From NCBI GenBank assembly GCA_030549495.1, contig JAUIRK010000873.1:62001-126000 (forward strand): DNA of 64,000 bases, written 5' to 3'. The notes under the pieces were generated by a model. It saw only the letters and a program-made list of their open reading frames with translations. It searched no databases and had not been told where the DNA came from. Origin of the DNA: Nectonema munidae (taxonomy: Eukaryota; Nematomorpha; Nectonematoida; Nectonematidae). Position numbers and translations under genes: made by a program. Each line of letters begins with the position of its first letter. Position 1 is the stretch's first letter. Shown in pieces: positions 43,764-56,267 of this stretch.

Positions 43764-46700
43764 ATGAACATTGTAATGAAAATGAGAATGCGGAAGTGTC
43801 ACTTTTTTTACGGAAGTGTCTTGTTTTTTCTACTCCAGTTCTTCGTTTCTCTTTTTTCCGAAGCTTGTGAACATATTATACTTTTTGAAAGAAAAGTACA
43901 GTATCAATGCTTCAATAGGGAATTCAAGGATTTAAATCTTTCAGAAATGCTGCCTACTGCAGATAAATTATGGATACTCAATTCATCTATTCCCGCCATT
44001 CCTACGTTATCCTTTCATAAATTCAAAAATCTTGAAGAAATCATTATCGGTTAGTTATATTTTATTTATATTTCACTATTCTCTTCCAAAATATGCGAAA
44101 CTAAATATGCAAAGTGTTCGTAGCTTTTTTTGCTTTGGAGAGTTTTATATACATTCATAAGTAAACGTATAATTTCCATTTGTAAACACAAAGAGATGAT
44201 ATATAAAACTGTTACATCTCGGGATACTGATCAAAAGTTATTGACAGATCATGTAAAAAAAGCAAGCAAAATTAAATCAAATCAAACTTTTTAATACATT
44301 ATGTTAAGCATGGAAACTAAGGAGAAATAGTTAATTTGAAAAATGTTATTTTAATATACTATTTTTACTTCTAAATTATATTTTTTCAGTTCTAATTTGC
44401 CTTTTTTTATTGTATTTTTCTTTTTTTTTAAGTTTTAAATTGTTCTTTTATACAATTTAGAACTTTAGAAGCACAATTTAGAAAGTTTAGAACCTAACCA
44501 GTTAACAACCACAGTCGACTTTACAAAAATGTGAATCGTCTGTGTTTATTAATGCTTTTTAATACAAATCTTCTGCTTTATACTACATATCGTCTGATTA
44601 TTCTGGTCGTTAACGGGTTAATAAGACAATTTAGAAGCAAAATAAGAGGCCATTCATAAAGTACGTAAGTAATAAGAGAGAGAGAGGGGGTCTCTTAAAA
44701 AGCGTACTTCCACCCTACAGGGGTAGCGAGGAAGTTTTGAAAGGCCATACGACGTACACATAAGCAGCGCAATGTTTGAATAAGTCATGCTGTTTACCAT
44801 TTGTCATAAATTGGCAAACAATATTTCACGAGCGATTCATTCCGTTTCCTGCTATACACAATCAACCGTGGTATGGAGCCAATTGAGTTGAAATCACATT
44901 TTGAAAAGCTCTAAACTAAATTAAAAAATTATTTCAAAAAGAGTTTAAATTCTTTAACTCCTATCTCTATTCAAATTTACACGTATTTTGATTAACCTAT
45001 GATGGGTGTGTTTGCATACGCTAAACTTAATTAGTATAAAAATTGCGAAAGCAATTAGTCCAAAAAAGATTACCCGAGTTATACCGGCCAATAACTTTTC
45101 ACCAGCACTTTATCAATCATAAATAATTTTGGAATCCATTTTAAATCTAAATCTTTTTGCTAATAAGAAAAAAATATCACTGCAATTTAAATATTATTAT
45201 TCGTTTTCAATGAGAGAATTACATATATATAAAGTACTATAAGCAAGCATAAAAAAGTTATTTGGCAATATCCTTCTTTTTTATTTCACTACATTTAGCA
45301 ATAACATATCGTTCACAAGAGAAAGTGTCCAGTGTGCCTATCTTTTCATAACTATTGAGTTGCTAGAACCATATTTTATTGACTCGCTGAAACGGTTGCC
45401 ATGATGCAAAAATCTTTTAAAACGAACAGTAGTAAATTTAAAAGTATATAAAATTATTAAGGAGTTACTTTAAAATTCCATGCATAATTTTATTCAATAT
45501 TCTAAGCTTACAACTTATACTTTATAGCATTGTTAATTTAGATATAGGTAAGTATTTTATACACGCATTCCTTGTTTATATGTGCGCACCCACGTGTATT
45601 AGATTATATATAAGAATAAGGAAATCTTACTATCTATTTTAAGCGATTACCGGACTCAAAAACATGATTTTGCATATACAAGGGCTATGAGAGGATGGAA
45701 GCTGTATCTGTCTAAACTCTAAACCCAAATATAGTAGAAAGGAATAGATTTCAATAATAATGATTTTAGAGGGAATATTTTTAAGAAAACGCATCTTGCC
45801 AAAGGGCACGTAGGATATAACCAGAGGCGAAGGTTAAAAAAATCTCTCAAGTAAATGATTATATTTTGTGAAAAATAGAAAAGAGTCATATTCTTGAAAT
45901 CAAAAAGATGGCGTTTTCTGGTATTCGCACATTAGAAAAGTTAATTTTGAAGGAAAATAAAGTAGATTTGATGGAAGCTTTGAGTCTCAGCAATCTTAAT
46001 GGAAAAAATGACATATCTACTTCTATTATTTTTGAAATGAATGAAATCAAGGTATACTATTCCTTTAATATAATATGTAAACAATATTTAATCTTATACC
46101 TTTTCTATTTAGCTAATGAAGAAAAATGTCTTTTTTCAGATTGGCTACTTAAACAATTTTTTATTTTCAAAAAATAACATTGTAAGTACAAAATCGCCGC
46201 TTATTTTTGATGGATTTCACGATATTGTAAATATGGAGTTTGACTTCAAAAGGTTTCCTAGCACAATGAACAAGTACCCTTTGTTTTTCTCAAAGGTAAA
46301 AAATATAGAAAACTTTACCATTCGCAACTTAAATGTGAATGGTGTAGCAAGATCTACATTTTTTGATATATCCAATGTTTCTATGCTAAAAATCGAAGAC
46401 TCCGAGCTAAAAAGGCTGCACGCAAAGGCATTCCATTCTCTTAGTGGCATTGCGAAATTTATTTTTTCCAATTCTACCATACAATTTGATAACGGTGCGT
46501 TCTACCAAGTTTCTTCAAGTAATTAATTTTTAACATATTTTAAAATGACATTATACTTTCACTCATTTTTTTTACACAAAAATGACCAGATTTCGATTAA
46601 ATTTTAAAAAATTTCTAATTTTTAACTATATATTATATTGGTTAAGGTAATTGCGGTCCTCACACAATTCAACCCGAATGAAAGCTCTTCACTTCAGTTA

Positions 46701-49700
46701 CATGCCTAAAATAAGTCAAGTAGTCAACTACAGGTCACTTTGGCCCATGTCCAGAGCTTTTCGATTTGAGCCTTTGAACTTTTATCAATTTGCTGCACAA
46801 TTGCTGATTTTGATAGATTTAGAGAATATTTGGAGGGGGACGAGAAATCCACTTTCAACAGAAAAACAATAAAAATAGTGAAAATTTATCCGTTCTTGAG
46901 CTTTATTTTATTTTGATTATCTAAGATCGGAGTAGTTGCCACGTACTGTGATTTCGAATTTTAGCAAAATATAAAAAAGGTTGAATTTTTAGCGTGCTTT
47001 GAGTTCATTGAATGCTTTTTTAAACAGCTTCAATATTTTGATTATTCATTTTTTCAACTACAGCAATATTTTTTACGTTTTTGTTTATAGGCATTTATCC
47101 TGTTTCTATGTCGTGGGCATGAGAAATGAAAATAAGTAGTGTAGATCATGATAATAAAATGAAAAATGTGAAAAGAAAAATAGACACACAAATATAGAAT
47201 TTGATATGCACAAAAAGTAGAAATCGTTTAAACAAAGGTAAACATATAGTGCTTTATTAAAATAAATTTTTCTGGCTACCTTACCGTATCTATATCGACA
47301 AAATTACGCTTAAATCTAAGGTAACATAAAATTTTGGTCACTATGCTGTCTATAGTCATGGTGTCTAAATTGCAATTTAAATTTACTATCACTTAATAAT
47401 TGTTAAATTTACTGGGGCAGTGAGCAAGGTTGGTTAGATACTGGCTTTCAATAACTCAAGGTCTTGGGTTCGAACCAGCATAGCCTCCTTTTCTCATAGT
47501 TAAATACAAACGGAGAAATTGTGCCTATTAGATGAAAACACGCCTCCGTACATACGCCTTATTATTACAAATGCCTCCTTCTCAGTTTTCCAATAAATAT
47601 AATGATTACATATGTACGTATATCTAACTTTCTGAATTAATGGTTTACTCTTTTAGATAAAACTATAATTAAACGGTTAAACTAGATTAATATTTTTTCG
47701 AGAAAACTGAATAACTATTCATTTGAATTCATGAAATAGAGGTAGGTCGTCTTTCTATCAAACATTGTATTTAAAATATAGTCAGACCTCGTTTATCCGA
47801 CAAACCCGCTAACCGATATACTACTAACTGTAATCTATTTTTTCAATGTTTTCCCCCTTATTCCGACACCGACAATGCTTCAAATCAAACTAATTTCTTT
47901 TTTATCAAAATTTTATTTTTGAGATTGACTGTGTTGTAGTACCTGTGGACAAAAGAAGTGCAATATTTTGCACATGTTTCTCCATGAATCTTTGTTTATA
48001 CCTGAAGATAATGCATTGCCGATGCACTATTTTCTTTACTTTTCCCATCTCTTAGGTGTAGGAGGATAAAGCTGAAGTAATCACTTGTGAGAGATTTTTT
48101 TCACATTAAATATAAATATTATATATATACTTCATTTAATAAAAAACACTTTAGTTTGATTTTTTTTTTTTTAATTTCAAAAAGTATACCTATACTGGTA
48201 TAAATTTCGCTAATCTGACAATTCAGAATCCGACAAGAATATGTGCGAAACGAACAGTGTAAACCAGGTCTGACATTACTTCGGATTATTTTACTCACTG
48301 ATAAAGAATTATGAAATAATATGAAACACTTTCTGAGATAATAATTAGTTGATTTGAATGCGCAAAGGTGCATTTTAAATAAGTACGCACACCTGGAACA
48401 AAAGATTTATAAATTATAGAAATAAACGTTTGCTACCCAAATAGGTTCGCAGGTGTATTCGTTTTTCGGGATTCTCCAGGTTTTGTCGTCGGTTAACAAC
48501 GGAATTTAGGAGGACTTATAACAATACCGGTTTTTCATTCACTAATCTTATATGTCAAAATAGTAGTTTAGAAAAGTTTAGCTCAAAATGCGATTTTTTA
48601 TCTCTTTTTTTTATATAAAAACTCATCTTTTACTTTCAAAGTATTTTTCATATTCATTATTTTTGTTGGAAATACAAAATTTTGTTTTATATCATTTTTG
48701 CTCCATTTTGATCATGTAAAAGTCTCGCAAAACTAATATTAGTTCATATTTTGCTGGTACAATTCGGTTTCATTGGAGAAAAATTCATGTCTTTTTGCTC
48801 TATGTACAAGCTCGAGTTAACATAAAATCATCATGATTTACACAAAATTCATTGTTAACATTTAAAACCTAAAGATTTTTATCACTTTTAGCTTTCGATA
48901 TTTTTGACTAACAGTTAAAAAAATTTTAATAAAGTTTATGCTACTTTTTGACTTGCACATTTTGATTTAGCAGTTTTTTCAAAAAAATGTGTCTAAACTT
49001 TTCAAATGAGAGTTTCCATTTGATGATGTATTTTGATTATTGTTAAAATTTCCATCCTTTTTTAATAAGATATGAAAATTTAAAGGAATGTTATTTTATG
49101 TCCATTCTGAATAATTTCTTAATGACAAGAAGCACTTTAAAATAGAGTATATCTAATAGCTTCTGGTTTTTTTACATTTTAACAAAAAGTTGATTCATTT
49201 AAAAAGTCTTCCAACAGAGAAAAATAATCTTACATAGATGAACAGTTGGTAAGGATAGTCAAGATTGGGAATCGAACCCAGACCATCTGGATCAACACAC
49301 CAGGCCCCTACCACTATAGTCCATCTGCCGACGAATAAACTTCAAAATTTTGATAAGCACATTATTTTGTTGTGTTTCATTCATTGCAATAATAATGATA
49401 CACTTATTTTATTTTATGAGTACTTTATAAGTTAATAGATTTTGAAAATTCAAACAATAGAAAAAATATTAGTAGCAAATGTAACTTATTTCCAGGGCCG
49501 TATCAAGGGGGAGGGCAGTTGAGGGCAATTGCCGCGGGGCGCCACACCTAGGGGTGCCATTTCATTTTTCCTACCTAAGGAGCACTATGGGGCAAGCCCG
49601 CCTCCAAAGTCTGGCTCTTATGAGCATTGAGAAAGAAGTTCTCGATTGTGTTGATTTTGAAGAAGTCGTGTTTAGCTGCTGCTAAAACACGAAAAATGAT

Positions 49701-50375
49701 AATCTAATGGAGACTGTCTTCGACTCAGTCAGGATATATCTGAATTATGTTACTTAATAAAAAGGGGAGGATTTTTTTCTAAATCACTTTTTAAGCCAGA
49801 ATGGGGTGGGGATGAGTGGGAAAAGAAAGAGCAAGGGGTGAGGGTCTCCATTCATGACCTTTGCCCTGGGGCGCCACGATCCCTTGATACGGCCCTGCTT
49901 ATTTCTGAGCTTTACATTTATACCATATATTGTGCATTTCTAATTAGTGATATTATTATATATTATTTCTCTATTTTCTTTAGAGGTGTTAAAAATTGTC
50001 AACTCAATCGTTCACATTACACCAAATTTCTTTTTTCCTACAAGCAAATTATCTCAAATTAGATTGCACAACAATTTAATCAACAAAATTGATCCCTTTT
50101 TTTATCCGAAACTCTTCAACGTATCCATTGATGGAAACGTTCTAAACTGCACTTGCCAATCTATCCATTTTCTATCGATCAGCTTAAAAAAATTTGGCAA
50201 AGGAAGGGAAGTGCTTCTGAACAACTTTTGCGAAAGGAGAAACCAATCGCTTTCACAATATTTGCGCAGTATGCAATGTGAGAAAATACTTTCAGCAGCT
50301 TTTAAAAGTTATAATTTTGTTCCTTACAAAATTTTATCTTTTATAATGTTTTATATTTACTTTACTATTTTATAA
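43764..50375 (+). CDS. Secreted or surface leucine-rich-repeat protein
   Basis: Four exons: 43764-44049, 45879-46051, 46140-46518, 49984-50375. Phases agree at all three junctions (1/2, 0/0, 1/2), giving 409 residues from the ATG at 43764. The N-terminus has a hydrophobic signal (FFYGSVLFFLLQFFVSLFSEA). LRRs follow, for example LEEIIIEKSHILEIKKMAFS, then GIRTLEKLILKENKV, and KAFHSLSGIAKFIFSNSTI. The last exon holds an LRR C-terminal cap, NVLNCTCQSIHFLS to NFCERRNQSLSQYL and MQCEKI, with the usual Cys spacing. The end is a hydrophobic stretch (ILSFIMFYIYFTIL), suggesting a membrane or GPI anchor. LRR proteins of this form act in recognition or adhesion; the specific orthologue is not recognised. 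Intron 1 is 1.83 kb, intron 2 is 88 bp and intron 3 is 3.47 kb. Confidence 0.82.
44494..44621 (+). mobile_element. 128-bp TTAA mini-element (piggyBac-type MITE), copy A
   Basis: In LRR intron 1. The left end is CTAACCAGTTAACAACCACA (TTAA changed to CTAA) and the right end TCTGGTCGTTAACGGGTTAA. It is 128 bp long including the end tetramers and is a close relative of 52454-52581. It contains ATCGTCTG in both halves. Confidence 0.75.
47412..47540 (+). mobile_element. tRNA-derived SINE, copy 3 (in LRR intron 3)
   Basis: TGAGCAAGGTTGGTTAGATA (A box), GGGTTCGAACCAG (B box), and a diverged family tail ending TTAGATGAAAACA. It is the most diverged of the four copies. Confidence 0.75.
47781..48274. 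mobile_element. pogo-type MITE (in LRR intron 3)
   Basis: 494 bp. The left end is GTCAGACCTCGTTTATCCGA and the right end read inward is GTCAGACCTGGTTTACACTG, with subterminal AATCCGACA/AATCTGACA blocks. TA precedes the left end; the right flank is AT, so the target duplication is imperfect. Non-coding. Confidence 0.6.
49261..49335 (-). mobile_element. tRNA-like SINE head, second family
   Basis: The minus strand gives GTCGGCAGATGGACTATAGT, then GGTAGGGG, and a B box TGGGTTCGATTCCCA in tRNA-like spacing. The acceptor stem does not pair, so it is a tRNA-derived repeat rather than a working tRNA gene. Confidence 0.55.
49493..49897. mobile_element. hAT-type MITE, 405 bp (in LRR intron 3)
   Basis: Starts CAGGGCCGTATCAAGGG and ends CCCTTGATACGGCCCTG, a perfect 17-bp inverted end. 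The flanks are CTTATTTC at 49485-49492 and 49898-49905, a perfect 8-bp duplication. GGGGCGCCAC lies near both ends. It sits 86 bp before the final LRR exon. It looks young. Confidence 0.93.
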
Positions 50376-50917
50376 TACAAATATCTTATGCTTAAATAAT
50401 TCGTTACCTTTGTTGCAATACCTCATATAACACAGAAATCTTTAATAAATTTTTAATTTAGTCTTACCTATTCACAAGCATTTATTTAACATGGTTATTA
50501 TCGATTTAGCAACCAAAATAAACCTAAATATTGCTATAGGTGTTGAGAAACTTGTTTTTGATAATGCCAAAAAAACTCATATCTGAAGATAGTAAGCAAT
50601 AAATAAGTTATATAAACGTTGGTTTCACTATGACGTCACAACGCACGTGAAAATATTCATAATAATTGGCGTGATCCAAAAATATATGTTTACCTATATT
50701 TCTTTTCTATTTAAGATCTCTCGGTTTACAATCTCCTCTTCTTACCAATATCAAATATGATGAAAGTGTGAAAAATATACCAAAAACAAAGATTATATGA
50801 GAATTTTATTTGAAATACGGCGATTCTGATTACGAAAATACTTTTCAATCCCTAAATAAAAACAAGCACTCGTTGAGAACATTTAAAATACCCAGAAATA
50901 TCTTAAAATCTTCCAAA
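50376..50917. other. Intergenic DNA after the LRR gene
   Basis: An AATAAA lies near 50443, a possible LRR polyadenylation signal. Otherwise nothing recognised. Confidence 0.4.
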
Positions 50918-51757
50918 AGAACAAATTTTTCTGAATTTCTACTGCTCCCTTGTCTATTCTCTTTCATTCTTAATACGCTTAATGTAAACGTTAACGTCAA
51001 CATTGAAAGAGGACTTATAAATAGCAACATGCATAATCAAACTTTCTCCCTTCAAATAGATGCGCACTTTCTCCAAATTATGTGTAGAAAAGGGGTAAAA
51101 ATATCAATTAGCAATAAAAAAATTGAAAATTTTATTGAATGAAAAAAATCATTCATTAATTTTCAGTTGTTCCATTTCTTCTTACTAAAAATGAAAATAT
51201 TTTATTGAGAAAAATAAATTAAAAAAAACACATTCAAATTACATAACTTTTCTGAGGTAATTTCTATCAAAAATGTAAAATAGAACTAAAGTTAGAAAAC
51301 TATGTATTAGAATTTTTTCATTCCTTTTAGTGTATAAGAATAAGTGTAAGCTAGTTAGACTCTCAAAAAAATGTATAAAATTAAGATAAAATTGTGCAAA
51401 CAAAGAAATTAAGATTGTATTACTTCATTTTTCTCAAGTTTAAAAGTTAAATTGGTTCAAGCAAACAAAAAGTAGCCAGTCAAACTATAATTTTACCCAA
51501 GTCAGCTTCCAAAAACAAAGCTAAAAAATATTAAAATATAATAAATTTTTTATGAAGTAAAATAAAATAGTTAAATGATACAAACAGAAAAAAGGCAAAC
51601 GATAAATTCAGATACTATTACTTGGACAACTCTTGAAAAATTAGCTACATAACTATCATAAGAGAGAAAGGAGACAAAATAAACTAATAAAGCTTTTTTC
51701 ACTATTTTAAAACGAAACTGTCTGTTCTCAGAATAATTTCAAAATAATAGGAGGCAT
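50918..51757 (+). repeat. Dispersed repeat R1, copy A
   Basis: About 840 bp, matching in inverse orientation 56675-57400 plus 59401-59585. Shared markers are TGAGGTAATTTCTATCAAAA, AGAACTAAAGTTAGAAAAC, GTGTAGAAAAGGGGTAAAAA and CTCAGAATAATTTCAAAATA. It is uninterrupted here, so it serves as the empty-site reference for the MULE in copy B. The 110-codon frame at 50810-51142 has no recognised product. The class is unknown. Confidence 0.8.
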
Positions 51758-52453
51758 AAAAATGAGATAGTTAATCGGCACTTTATTTGATATTTTCAAG
51801 TTTTTATAAACAGCAAAAGCCAACATTGAAGTAGCTGTGATTTGGTAACGCTTGTATTTTTTACATTTTGTAAGGAATCATAGTATACAAAAAACGGTAG
51901 TTTAATCACTTTTCACAAAATTATTTAAGCGTTTTTTTTACTATTTCTGTCTACAAATAAATTCTGTCAGCTGTCATAAATAGATCAAGTACATTTTTAA
52001 CTGAAACATTTTGTTTCGATATATTTTTATTATAATAATCAACAAATTTTCGTAGAAAAATGATTTAATTATGTTACAGTTTTACTTACAAAATTTAACA
52101 ATCGAACATTATAAAAAAAATAGTGTATTTTTGCTTTTAAACGGAATAGCTAGTCAAAATATTCATTCTGAAATAGCTATTGATAAAAATTTCTTGACTT
52201 AAAAAAATTAGTTTTCAAATGTTACAAAATTTAACAAACGTACTGATAAAGAATAAGTGACCTTTGTTGAAAATTTTTTTAACACGAATCTTCTGACAAT
52301 ATTCATTGATAATAATTGATAACTTTATTTTCCTCTCATCTAAAAACAAACAAATTTTCATTTTTCAAAATTTTTGGTGTATTAAGTTATGTTAAAAGTA
52401 AAAATTCCAAAATAAAATATGAAAGCTTCAAATTGTGAGAGCCAGTGCGTTAA
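51758..52453. other. AT-rich intergenic DNA
   Basis: Nothing recognised. Confidence 0.4.
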
Positions 52454-52581
52454 TTAACCGGTTGTCGACCACAGTCGACTTTACAAAAATGTGAATCGTC
52501 TGCGTTTTTTGATGCTTTTTAATACAAATCTTCTCCTTTATACTAGATATCGTCTGATAATTCTGGTGGATAACGGGTTAA
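52454..52581 (+). mobile_element. 128-bp TTAA mini-element, copy B
   Basis: From TTAACCGGTTGTCGACCACA to TCTGGTGGATAACGGGTTAA, 128 bp. About 90 percent identical to 44494-44621, with the same internal order of ATCGTCTGCG, AATCTTCTCC and ATCGTCTGAT. Confidence 0.85.
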
Positions 52582-52681
52582 ATTCAAAACATGAAGTAAA
52601 AACTAAAAAATTTTACAGGGGGGGGGGGGTGTCGCCCCTGCATTGGAAGGCTCCAAAGGACAGGAGTAAGATATTCCTTTA

Positions 52682-53000
52682 TTTCACCAATGATATGTAG
52701 TGTTGAACAAAGGTCGATGGATTGTTTACCAAGGACAACGAACAATCTTGAAGGATGGCATCGAGCAATTCAGACCCTATATGATTCGACGGATCCTTCG
52801 TTATGGCGGTTTTTAAGAGGCATTCAACAGGAAGAAAGTATGCAAAGAAATAAGTTGCCTGCTTATTTATAAGGCGAAAGGAAAACTACAAGAACAGAGC
52901 CAAAGAAATTAATGAAAGAATTCAAACTTTAAAACATAGACTCCAAAATGGAGAAATTTCAACATTTGAATTTTTAAGTAGCATTACCAATGAATTTTAA
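52682..53000 (+). pseudogene. MULE transposase C-terminal remnant
   Basis: VEQRSMDCLPRTTNNLEGWH, then RAIQTLYDSTDPSLWRFLRG and IQQEESMQRNKL, matches the C-terminal part of FLYWCH-type MULE transposases (RTNNxxEGxHxxxxxxxxxxHPxLWxFxxxL). A stop follows after 60 codons, with a diverged continuation to about 53000. It is from a different lineage than the 57401 MULE (RTNNSIEGYHNALQSSMTNM there). Confidence 0.7.
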
Positions 53001-53839
53001 ATAGATTGTATTAATTTTTTAACTTTCTCTATAAAAGTTTTGACGTTGATGTTAGCACATACGATCTTTAAATAAAGTATATCAGCTTTACTACTTTTTT
53101 AAACCTAGAAATAGAAATCCTCCCAAGAGAACAATTTCCAATTATTTTATAATTAATAGGAATATTTCTGTTGTAAAAATAAATTAATAAAATAAAATGT
53201 TTTTTATTGTAAAAAAACAAATTATTATCGTGTCCTTCCAAACTAATTTTATATGATAACAGCTGTCCCAAATTAACTGCTTTGGTATACTAGCTATTTT
53301 GGAACTAGCTGTTTTGGTCAAGCTAATTCAGAACTAACAACCATTCTCTATTTTGACAGGTTTTGATTCATTTTCAAATGAAATAAACACCAGAAATGAA
53401 TCCCAAATACTTGAAAATGGGAATTGATTAAGTGATAAAATTATTTTAAATATCGTTGATAAAAAAATGAAATTTTGAGATTAATAGCTGTTTTAAATCT
53501 TTGATTGATTATAATCAAAATTATGATCACCATTGAATTCACATTATTATAATTGGGTAAGCTGGTTGTTAGTTTGAAATTGTTTGCAAAAAGCATATGA
53601 AATCTCACAAGCATAGTGAGTGGTTAATATAACTTTTAGTGTTAGCTATATCTGCCTTAAGAGTTAACGCTATGTTTTGTGTGTATTTTTATATGGTGTG
53701 ATGAGTTAGTTTATTTATATGGTGTGATGATGAGTTATTAGTTTTTAGCATATATCTTTAATGTGTATTTTTTATATAGTCTCATGATCTCTCTCTGATT
53801 GGCCGATTTTATGTCAAACCATCAATAATCATATTTCAA
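53001..53839. other. Intergenic DNA upstream of the kinase
   Basis: 53680-53730 holds two short TTTATATGGTGTGATG repeats. No gene seen. Confidence 0.4.
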
Positions 53840-53951
53840 CCAATGAAAATATTACCAGCGACGCACAGATAAAAATTCTCATTATCTCTTTAGAAGTTTG
53901 TTTATTAATATACACTACTTCATTTATTAATATACCACTTCATTATAAATA
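53840..53951 (+). promoter_or_regulatory. Probable kinase promoter: CCAAT and TATA boxes
   Basis: CCAAT at 53840-53844 and TATAAATA at 53944-53951, 77 bp before the ATG at 54028, leaving room for a leader of about 50 nt. An inverted CCAAT (ATTGG) lies further upstream at about 53799. Confidence 0.4.
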
Positions 53952-54027
53952 TAAAATATCTTACAAAAATTATATTACTGAACATAGCTTAAAATTAAGT
54001 TTAGAATACAGTGAGATAGTAAAACAA

Positions 54028-55143
54028 ATGACTTCCTCATCTCAAAGCCAAAATCAAACAGCTTCATGCGTTAAAAATAGTAACTCGTCTCAAACACAAA
54101 ATGAAAATTTTAAAAGATTTAAATCGGAATCACGAGAGTCTAAAGCTTCTAGACTTTCTAAGAGGATAGCGTTTGAAGATTCAAGTTATTTGTACCTAAA
54201 AAAAGGACTGAAACCTAAAGCTAGAGATATCAACCAAGTATACGTGTTACAAAAACTTTTGTCGGAGGGAATAAGCGGGAAGGTTTACCTTGCTGAAAAT
54301 ATCAGAACAAAGAAAAAACACGCCATCAAAGAGATACAGTATTTTGGTCTTAGGCAAAATCTGGTAGAGAACATAATTCAGGAGGTGAATAACTTGAAGA
54401 TGTTGAAATCGAAGTTTACCGTCAAATTTAATGAGGTTTATCTTGATAAAGAATGCGTTTACATCGTACAAGAGTATTTGCCCGGCTTAACATTGTATAG
54501 AAAATGCCTTTCTGAGAGAATGAGCGTGGAAAAGGCAAAGAGTTACAGCGCCCAATTATTCCTGGGAATATCAGATCTCCTAGAAAAAAACGTGATACAC
54601 AACGATCTACACTCAGCAAATATCATGATTGACGATGAAGGAAGATTGAAGATTATTGATTTTGGATTATCTCAAAATGAGATGACAGATAAAATTGATT
54701 TTAAAGGACTGAGTGATTGGCTGAACTATGAAAACAATATGCGCAGGATAGAAAAATTTTGCAACTTTAGAATGTGCGGCAAAAGAGAATATTATGAAAG
54801 AAACTTATTCAACGACTTCATTGACACTATTGTGAAAAACCTATCAAATGGAACTTATGCAGTTGAAAAAAGTCTCAGGAAACATGAATGGATTGCGAGT
54901 CAAATCACAAACAGTGCAAACGGCCTTATTAAGCATAATTTTGTTAAAGATGACGACAGTTCGAGTTCTAAAAAGAAAATTGTCAACAAACTTTTAAATA
55001 AAAAAACACCTCATAAGAGTAATGAAAAAAATGTTAATTATTGTCAAATGAAAAGACGTTATGAAGATTCTGATAGTGGAAGATTCAGCAAATACTTTTT
55101 ACAATCATTTTCTCATTCAACAAGTCCTGCAAGTAAACAATAA
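54028..55143 (+). CDS. Intronless atypical protein kinase
   Basis: 371 residues, single exon. The N-terminal about 60 residues are Ser/Gln/Asn-rich and probably disordered. The kinase core then shows a glycine loop SEGISGKVYLA (79-89), the Lys of HAIKEI (K101), the helix-C Glu of IIQEV (E119), a hinge QEYLPG (148-153), a catalytic loop IHNDLHSANIM (190-200) with HND in place of HRD but D193 and N198 present, and DFG at 211-213. After DFG there is no APE motif: the activation segment and C-lobe are short. The C-terminus is basic and Ser-rich. The catalytic residues suggest an active enzyme. The HND/short-lobe form is unlike standard animal Ser/Thr kinases, and I recognise no orthologue. Being intronless beside intron-rich genes suggests a retrocopy or acquired gene. 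Confidence 0.88.
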   Translation: MTSSSQSQNQTASCVKNSNSSQTQNENFKRFKSESRESKASRLSKRIAFEDSSYLYLKKGLKPKARDINQVYVLQKLLSEGISGKVYLAENIRTKKKHAIKEIQYFGLRQNLVENIIQEVNNLKMLKSKFTVKFNEVYLDKECVYIVQEYLPGLTLYRKCLSERMSVEKAKSYSAQLFLGISDLLEKNVIHNDLHSANIMIDDEGRLKIIDFGLSQNEMTDKIDFKGLSDWLNYENNMRRIEKFCNFRMCGKREYYERNLFNDFIDTIVKNLSNGTYAVEKSLRKHEWIASQITNSANGLIKHNFVKDDDSSSSKKKIVNKLLNKKTPHKSNEKNVNYCQMKRRYEDSDSGRFSKYFLQSFSHSTSPASKQ

Positions 55144-56267
55144 AACTGTTCATCAAAAAGATATATAGTATATAGTTAATCTTGGTAGTTTCTCAGTACT
55201 GCTCTCTCTATTTAATATAAAAGAAGTTGACCAAACGTTGAAAATGCAGGGGAAAGTTTGTTTCCACACACATAGTGTTCAAAATGATAAATGAAAAAGC
55301 ATAACAGAGAAAGTGAAGAGGATTGAGGTTAGAGAATGCAGAAAACCGATGCGTGTGAAAAAAGAGGGGGCGTTTAAAAGCAAAACAAGGGAAGGCAATG
55401 CGACGAGCAAATAAGACCGTTCTTAGACCTTAACTTAACCAAGTCTTGAAAGGAAGGTTTACTCCTCAACAAGTTGCGAGGATGAGAAGAGTGACTTTCG
55501 TGCAATGATTACTCGAAAGAAAGAGGATAGGGTTAACTTGGCATAATGTTTGTAACCGGGCGACAAAGAGTGTGAGTTTCTGGCTCACATGATACCCCCG
55601 CCACCGAGCGGATAGTACCTTTTTAGGGGGGACTCGGATTCCAGAATCCAAAATCACGTAGCATTTAAGGTGACTTTTATTGCTAAAATCGTATTCAATT
55701 TTACAGTTTATTTCTTTTATATTTAGTAAAATCGCGTTAGAGCGAATTGCTGAGAATAGGTTCGTGCAAAACTAGATTGACTTTGGCCGGGTTTTACCTA
55801 GAAATCTCGGTGTGACCTCAGCACCGAAAAAATCCCTTTCCCATTCTCGATTTTAACATTTATCGATGAAAATACTTATTCTAGTTTGTGTCAGTATGTT
55901 TTCCATTCTTACTATACTAGCCGGCCAGGTGGTCGTTTCTTGCTTCGCTCAAAACATAGAATCATTGGTAGAGTGTCTGTTTCCGCAAACTAATTTTGAA
56001 AGCATCTTCTTTGTTTTAACATGGATCCCCCGCCCACCCACCTCAGCCATATGTCTTTAGGATCCCATCATTTTTTGTGTAAGAATTTAATTTCTTTCTT
56101 CATGATTAATCCAACCTCTCTATTTGTGTAGTATTCATCTTTCGTCATAAAAATTTTGAAATTATCTTCCTTGTTTTAACTTTGACCGCCAGCCCACATC
56201 ATAAATAGATAGATAGATACATAAATATTTAAATGAAAATTCCAATGGAAAATTTGTGGGCAACTAT
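55144..56267. other. Region between kinase and Helitron
   Basis: 55390-55860 is richer in GC and could be an old LTR or other repeat; no partner copy found. There is a short (GATA)n at 56204-56216. No gene seen. Helitron 3' sequence probably extends into 56100-56267. Confidence 0.35.

Noticed and set aside
49261-49335. A functional tRNA gene on the minus strand
   Set aside because: A and B boxes are present but the acceptor stem does not pair and the anticodon arm is distorted; a SINE head is more likely.
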